Shown: positions 37,701 to 46,700 of the stretch, one piece after another
Numbering within the stretch: the first letter of the stretch is position 1
Layout of the letters: the number at the start of each line of letters is the position of its first letter
Source: Stenopsyche tienmushanensis
Taxonomy: Eukaryota; Arthropoda; Insecta; Trichoptera; Stenopsychidae
Direction: 5' to 3'
Length of the DNA stretch: 64,000 nucleotides
Assembly (NCBI GenBank): GCA_008973525.1
Contig: WACJ01000226.1
Location: 248,001-312,000 of the forward strand
The notes under the pieces: model-generated
Told to the model about the DNA's origin: nothing
Databases searched by the model: none
The model's input: the letters and a program-made list of their open reading frames with translations, nothing else
Made by a program: the position numbers and the translations under genes

Positions 37701-40700
37701 ACACTGATGTCCGTTTTTATGATATATACTAAGTTGTCTATTTGTCTAAATGTCCCTCTTTTCATCGTTATGTTCAGGCGTGGCATCTGATCGCGAGGTA
37801 CTCATTCGTTAGATCAGCGGTCCGAAAAGCGGACCGATTGAACTTACAAACCTTATGATCATTCCGTCCACTTTTAGGGCTTTTTGCGGCATTTTATATG
37901 ATCTGTACGATCACGGAAGCAACATATCATAGTATTTTTTTTACAATAGTAACAGCCATCTATACATTAGGTCGGGTACTTTTGGGACTATATTTGTATA
38001 TTATTTTAAATCAAACATTATAATTTAATATATTGCATTTATAATAGTATTAGTTAAATTTAAAAAATCAATCTATAAATTTCCGATTATACTTTATTTA
38101 ATTTTCATATTTTTTCTCCGTCTCAGAAGCATTTTTTGCAAAACTTTTCAAACAAAAAGTCTCAATAAAATAAACGCGTTCTGATTATCTTCTTGCTTGT
38201 TCGAGGGCAGGGCTATTGCGTGTACTCTATGATAGTTAAACGATAATTTCTACCAAATAAAAACATTTACTTCGTACAATCTAATTTGGAATATTGGAAG
38301 ATATGTTATTTTGGCTTTCAATTATGATCAACGACTTCTTGTATTTAACACTTTATTAATAAGGTATCAAAGTATAAAGATGTAATCAATTAGCGTATTA
38401 TTTGAAGGAGCAAAATTCTTTCGCGATTTCGCCTGGATCCAATATAATGTCTTCTTTGATATTGTATAATCGAAACCTCTTAATATTAGTTAAAGTCAAA
38501 TTAAATTCCTTATAAATCGAGGGCTTATTTGAAATAGCATAATAGAATATTTATTTCTTCTAAGGATTACATGAGGTATTTCATATAGGGGAGATGTGGG
38601 CGATCAAGGAATCGTTGAGCCATTGATGATAATGTTTTTATATCATACTGTTAATAAAATCTTATGCATTCATTAATTTTATGTTGATGAAATATCGCAT
38701 TAGTAAAATAAAATAACATTTTTTTTCAATTTAATCAATGTAGCAATTATTACTTAAACCTAAATGTAAAATGGTATCAAATTCACCTATACAAGTTATG
38801 GGTCATCATTCAATGATTTGACAACATGTGTAGTTATTTCGCTTAAAATACAGTTCATCATCATAGCCAAAATGATAGATCATAGCCAAAATGAGATTTG
38901 TGCTTGGGATAATATTTAATATGATTGCTCATATTTTTTTAATTTTAGATCAATTTAATCGAAACCCAAGAAACTCGTATTTTTTTGCGGAGCGAAAACT
39001 GGAACTGAACCGATATACATCTTTTAAATTGAACCAAAATAAAAACTAAAACATCCCTCGTCACAATACAGTTCAGAAAATGCTTCTACCTCAAAAATGC
39101 ATCAATGTTGTGAGCATTTTTGGGCACCCATCTCGCACCCAACTTGCAGTAACTAAATATTTTCAAGACAATATCAACAAGGATACTTCGAAAAATATCA
39201 GGAAATCCTTCATGAAAGTCATCGTCCAGCATCACACGATGGTCATTTCGCATTTTTTCTTTAATTTTTAACACAATTTCAAGGAGTGTATCTGGAACTA
39301 TTAAAATGTACGCTGACTGCACGACACACATTCATTTTAATATACACACTTAAACCTTTTTTTCTGCGGTAGATGCGTTCCGCGAAAAATTGCACAAAAA
39401 AAGCCATGACTTTAAAAATTTAAGATTTTAAAAACCGCATAACTCTAAAACAGCTATGAAAAATATACCCAAAATCGCATAAAAATAAAATAATAAAACA
39501 GAAAAAAATAACTTTTTTGGGTAACATTTAAAGGACGTCTTAGATTATTGGTAACATTTTAAGGATGCCTGACATTTGGCATCTCAAATGCCAGACATCT
39601 ACTAGAGAAATATTAATTATTTTAATTACAAACTAATATCGCTGTTTGATCATTTTCGATATGACTCAAAATTGCTCTCTTCGGAAGAAATAGTATACCC
39701 AATGTCAATGTCATCATTGTTCTGTGTAGATTTTCCCTTTATAAAAATATAATTCATAATTAGTAAGGATGTCACTATAGTCACACTATAGTCCCTAACT
39801 TACAAAATGGCGACTGTTTAAAAAAAATTCAATCAAGTCATTTTTTGGGCTTATTTTGTTAGTTTTAATTTTTTTTAAATAGTTAAAAAATAAATTTTGA
39901 CATAAATCTGGTAGGGATAATAGAGGGTTATATAAAAAAGATTCATACCCAGTTTGAAATAAATTAATTGATTAAAACTTGAGATATAATGTCAATCGTG
40001 TTAAAAAAAAATTTCATTGTGGTAGGACCGGCCAAGTTGCCACGTCACTAAAATAGCTATAACTCCGTAAGTAGTTGGAATTTTGGAAATTCCTTGGAGA
40101 ATGTATTTTTAAAAGTCAATAATCAAACAATGTAAAAATAACGAAATTAATTTTTTCAAAAATCTAAACCAGAATAAAGGGCGTAGTCATAATACAGCGA
40201 TATGATTTACACTGTTCCAAATTATGTTTTTTCCAAATTTCAGTTAGTGTTGATTTATTTCATATTTTATCCAAAATATCTCGATACGTACTCTTTATGA
40301 CATAAAAAAATGCTTTTAAAAAACCGCATAACTTCGAAATCGCACAAAAAGAGGTTTGAGTGTACACGAAACAAAATGGTAAGAAGCAAGAGTGACTTGT
40401 TGGGCAGTATCATCACTATGGGCCTCTTCAATATCCATTCACAGGAAGGGGTTACATCCATCTCGTCTGCATGCAAAACTTCGAGTTTCATTTAGAACGC
40501 TCATCCAATGGGTCTCTTAAATGAACGTATCGACGGACACTTTCGCGATCGTCTCGATAGGAAGTGTGGTAGACTAAGCAGTTTTCTTCGAGGACAGTGA
40601 AAATCTATTTTAGATTAGCTACTGAGGCTACTGAGGGTATCTCCCGGTCCACGTACAACTTACCTGAAAAAATTCGAGACTGAGTGCTTTCCTATTTCAG

Positions 40701-43700
40701 GTTGACCCTCTAATTTCGACGATTTCAAAACGATATAGAAGGCAACATAAGACAATGCTGTTATCAGGCAGTCTGCTTGTTTTTCTTGTTAGACAGAATA
40801 AATAGCCTTATTTCCAATATCGAGACGTTATCGCTTCAACAGCTGTTCTTTTCTTTCAAAGAAACTCCTTTCTTATAAAAAAAAGCAATACTCTTCAAAC
40901 AGAAGATATTACTGTATTTTCATAATTGTAATTCCAAACTTGTACACGATAAAATGCTGTAGGTTGATCAGCGCGTCGAAGACTGCTTCCGCTCAGAGTT
41001 GAATTTCGAATTCCGACAGTGACCCATATTGTCCCACAGTTTGAGAGACTCTGTGCTATTTACGCAGTTAATAAGCGATTACGGCTGTGTTACTTTCGCA
41101 TTTTTAGCCGCAGTGGAAGACAGCTCGGAACTAGTTTCGTTCTGTGGAGAAAGTCGTATTCATGCTTTATTCAATCACCGCACAGTTTGTATGGTCGAGT
41201 AGTTCAGGTCCAATTTCCTGTGACATACATTAAAAATTACAACATTTACAAAGCACGTGGACTCTGTCCGTTCATGTCTCGTTTCGATCGGAGATGCCGA
41301 CGATCACTAATGGGAGGAATTATGCGAGACGTCTCGAGACTCTTCCGATGGACAATCGTGACGAATTTGAAATTGGATATATCGAAGAATAATTTGAGAT
41401 CGCATTCGAAATGCTTCAGTTCAACGCCGGAGGAATGTCTTATTCCTCTCAATTCTAACACGGTGAACATATCAATTGTTTGGCGACAATTTTGAATGGA
41501 GTTTTCGACGTATTATTTATATATTTCGCAGCACAATCCATCACAATCGGCAAAACCATGGAGGTGTTTTTCCGTATGATTCAATCATATGAAATTGAGG
41601 AAGGCGCTCTAATCTTTGATCGCATTGAAATGCATGAATGGTAATTTCTCAGGACTATTGATAGATTTAATCTTCAATATTGGAAGGAAGTGTGCAAGAA
41701 TTCTTTATGAATTTGAGGAACAACACAATCTTCGAAACGTCAAATGTTTGTCTAAATAAAAATATAAAATAAGTGTAAATTTTGAAATTTACCCTGTCAA
41801 TACCGTGCGCTCAGATCTGATAACTAGGGAATCCAATCCCGGCATCCCGGACATTTTTAGATGCTTATGAATCCCGGGATTAGTAAAAGTAATCCCGAAA
41901 AATTTGGGATTGAAATTTTTATTTAACAGAAATCGTACACCTCACCAGCACGTTGAAGGCTACTAAAATGAGACATTGTCGCCGAAATCTGGACGCTTGG
42001 CAACAATGGCGTAACTACGACTTAGGTGACGCCATACAGTACATATGTGTTTTTCAAATTGTTATATTAACATTTCCCTACCGATGATGTATTTACTACA
42101 CCTCGACTCTAATAATGGGAATATCGATATGAAATATAATAGATACGGGCTTCAAAATTTTTGTATTCCTCCGTAATACAATTACGAATCACATCAAAGA
42201 ATTATAGTATATAAATATTCATCTGAAGTGACGGAAATAAATAATTTGTCGGGAAATCGGGAATTTTGCAAGTTTTACTCAGTGTCTCAGCAGATAGGAA
42301 TTTTATCAGTCACATTAATGGTGTTATACGAAAATGGGATTATCAACTCGAATTAGCATTTAAATATCTGATGACGATACCTCCAAAGAGTGTGGAGACA
42401 GAGCGTGCATTTTCAGCAGCAAGATACCTGGCTACCAAAATCAGATCCAGACTAAATGACGAAACACTCGATGCTTTAATGTTACCTCGGGCATATTTTC
42501 AAAATAATATTTGAATTTTTTAGTGTTTTATTTATCTATTTTTGGATTGTATTTTTATCTTTTCTTAAATAGATAAAATTCTTTCGCCTTCAAATTATTT
42601 TTTACATTAAACAAATGGACTTATTAGTAATTTTTTATCAAATTTATTAATGTAATTTCTTTAACTATTAAAAATCTCGATCCCGGGATCATCTTATTCA
42701 ATCCCGAAATCCCGGAATCGAAATTTTGGCTCGGGATTGGATTCCCTACTCGTCACGATACACCCCAGAAAAGCTTCCCTGGGCAAAACGATCCAAAAAT
42801 TCAGTCCGTAACCAAGTATTTTCAACTCAATATCATCGAGAAGATTTTTGGTACAATTTCGTCAAAAATCACTGATGGCCTCCCACTCCTTGCATCATCA
42901 ATGAGTATAAATATGGCCTTATCTGAACAAGCTAACCCCACTTCGTGACATGTTGTCGACTCATCACATCACTACCATAAACATCAACGAGCTTCCGATG
43001 GTTATCCGCGTCGGTTTTGTTCTGCAAATTCAGAAAACAGATGACCGCACGGATGAAAAGTGGCGGGAAAGCGCGACGACCTCTCCATCGGAAGAATTTA
43101 CTATGACTGAACAAAATTGCCGATAAACGCTCGGGACTAAACGATTTAAACTTCGCACAAGAGCCCTTGTAACCTCACTTTCTAGATGACCCTCGTATAA
43201 TTCCAATCGAAAAACAAGATATTCAAGCCCTCATAATAATACAAATTAAAATTAATACTTCTTACTTTTCCATCGTTCCTCCCGCATACCTCATTTTTTC
43301 TATCACATGTCGATCTAAGAAATAACTGTTTGATTTTACCTATAGTGCTTCTTGCTCTTTCTCGTAGATTGGTTCGGTGCAGGAATGAGACGCAAATGGT
43401 CGTACTTTACGGTTGCGTGCCAGCGTGAGAATACAAACCAGGAGCTCTCAAACTTTTTTTAAAAAAGATTTAAAACGTCCCGTTTATCAGCATTCCAGTC
43501 GTTGTGGCGCAAAAACAAATTCTAACATAGCGATTTTGTTATTCAATGCAGATTTGCCCTTATAAATACTCCCTAGAGCCTATATTGAAATTCAATAAAA
43601 GCATTTAAAACTCTTATTAAATCGCATAGTACATATCCTTTTCACTACTTAGCTTATGGTTTTAAGTTCCAGGAATGTTCAAAAGGTCCCGCTCAGCACA

Positions 43701-46700
43701 CACCAGAAATGCAAAAAGAGGTTTGCCCTAGCAATTGATAAAAAGCATAAGGCCTGATATTTTTGTATTTATTGTACTCATTTCCTTGCATATTATAATT
43801 TTATCATCGACCAAATTATTTTGAATTTATTTCTTCAGATCTATTTTTGGTATTGCATCCATATTTTGCATCGGTATCCCTGTTGATTTTCCCTTATGAG
43901 TGAACATTGCCATCCATGTATGCAATTACTCATTTGTATTTTATTATTTTAGATCATTGATAGCAATTGTTTATGAATCAGATGCATTATGAAATGAACG
44001 TGAATGATATGTGTATGCGATGGATTTTAAACTTTTTAGCGTTGGCAAATTCTTTATTTTTGTATTTTAATTCTTGGAATGCTCTTTAAAATATCATTTT
44101 CTTCCCATTATATAATAAATTTATATATGTTTTTATTCCTAATAAAAAATAAGGCAATATTCGCATCTTTTTTTTAATGAAATATGATTGGTATCGAATC
44201 TTTTTAAATTGATTCATGAACGCATCAAATTTAAGGCTCGGCATTTGGAAAGTTATACAGCCCTGATGATTCAATGTGATCATATAGAGATGGGCATTGT
44301 GATTGACTCGATAACAAATATTCCCATAAACATGTTGTATAAGATTCAAATCCACTTTCTAATTTTTGAGGTTCGTCTAACAAAAGTGGTATTCAAATAA
44401 ATTGGATAAGGTCATTTCAATTTGACCACATGACACCTTTTTATACAAAACAACACTGTTTGACCGCTCGCAAGCAATCAAACAGCATTGTTTAAATAAC
44501 TTGAAATGCTCTTTTTTCCCAATTATCAAACGAGCATATGCGAAACCGTGTGCATCAAAACATATACATATTATCACAAAATAAAGCTATAAATGGAACA
44601 TATTAACTGAACACTAATGAAAATTTATATTTATTAAATGCATCTGCTGTATATTATACTAACCATGTAAATTATATCATCAGTCGTTTAATAAGCTGCG
44701 AGTTTATCAATATTTAAAATGCTTTAATATGTTATAAAAAGCCTCAATTTAGTCGTGGTAATAAAAGCGAATTATCTCACATATTGTTCTTACACTGTAA
44801 ATGTATGATGTATGTAAGATTTTATACTTAATATAGCTAAAACAATCATAAACGTATATAAATATTTTTTAAATGTACGCCGCATGATGACCTGTTTACG
44901 CATCGCACATCTTACAGTGAAAACATTTTTCAAGATTGAATACCAATTAGAAAATTTTATGTATCATATGCATCATACTGCGATTTTTTTATAAGCTATT
45001 TAAGAAGCCGCTGCATTTTTTTATTTGAATGTTTCAATTTGATGACGTGTCATTGCCGCTTTGTCTGATATTATTCCATTTCAGGAGATCGTTGGTTTGT
45101 GTCATGCCTCGGAGTGCTGTACCTCAGCAAAGGACTCTTCTACAGGGTGGTACCGGCCGATCAAGGCTTTGGCGAAAAGCATGCGGGTGTCTTCAGATTC
45201 AGACTCTGGTGGTGCGGAGAGTGGGTTGAAGTGTTGGTCGATGATCGTCTACCGACCGTATCAGGAAAATTGGCTTTCATACACGCTGCGCATTCTGATC
45301 AATTTTGGCCAGGACTGCTGGAAAAAGCATATGCAAAGTATAACAATACAAATACAAAAATTTAATTTGCATTTAAAAAATTTGCAGGAATTTAATATAC
45401 GACTTTTCACTGTAATTCAGATTGCACGGATCCTATGAAGCTTTAAAATATGGAACTTTGCTTGACGGGCTGGCTGATTTAACTGGTGGCATAACAGAAA
45501 GTATTCCCATTCGTCAAGATTCTACAGCGAGCGGCCGACTTCTTGGAAAATTGCTTGAAATGACCAGTATTATTACATGTACTGTACATTCATCTACACA
45601 AATGGTATAATAAGAACTTATTATTTACCCTAATCAATATTAAACATATCACCGTCTGATTATAACAATCATTTCTATTTAATAAAAGGTCCGTAGCCAT
45701 ACTGAAAAAATGGCCAATGGAATACAGATCGGCTGTAATTACAGGCTTTATTCCCTGGAAAAGGTACTTTTTATTTATTTATTTTTTATTACAATTTAAT
45801 ATGATTAAAATAGCATATTAGCAAATTTTTAAACGTTCATTTTTATGTACTCAATTTGTAAAGGTGAAATCATACAGCGGTGAAACAATTCAACTAGTAA
45901 AATTAAGGAATCCTGTTGGCTCTGGAACGGAATATGTAGGTTCGTGGGGTTGTAATTCTAACGAATGGGAAGATGTGACTCCCGAAGATCGAGATAGATT
46001 GGAAATAAGAAACATGTCCGATGGAGAATTTTGGTTATCTTACTCTGACTTCATTAAAACTTTTACACATTTAGAAGTTGTACATTTAGATGAAGAAACT
46101 AGCAAAGATGAACCATCGTTGGATAATAAAACAACATGGCAAGTGAAGGTACATCAAGGCGCTTGGAGGAAAGGAGTTTCTGCCGGTGGTTGCAGAAATA
46201 ATCCAGGTAACTTCACTCAAACAAGACTGCGCATATTAAATGTTTTGAAATATCAACTAACAAACTAATTTATCAAGTTTAATAAATTTTTGTATAGGTC
46301 ATACTTCTATTTCAGATACATTCCATATGAATCCCCAAATACAAGTAATGGTACAAGACGCTGAAGAATTAGTCATATCTCTGAATCAACATAGTATAAT
46401 GGAACCAAAAGTAATCGGATTCAGTTCATATTTAGTGCCAAAAAACTGCACGGAAACAATACCAAAACAATTTTTTAAAAAGAGTAAATCCCTTATTAAT
46501 TCTCAATATACAAATAGCAGACAAGTCAGTCACAGATGCCAATTTGATCAAGGCGACTACGTAATACTACCGACGACATTTGAACCGGGCGACGAGTCTG
46601 GATTTACATTACGCGTATTTTCAACCAAACCGGTGAAATTCAAATTTCTGGACATATCTCCGGCCATCTTAAAATCACCGGTCATAAAAGCTCCCGCACA

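Noticed and set aside
41019..41495. 158-codon ORF, moderately GC-rich
   Set aside because: No recognisable motif, the antisense is also open, and it lies in the calpain intron. Not enough for a gene call.
41817..42756. Target-site duplication of the hAT element at 41825 (CTGATAAC versus CTCGTCAC)
   Set aside because: Only 5 of 8 positions agree, so I do not claim it. The element is called on its TIRs and hATC domain.
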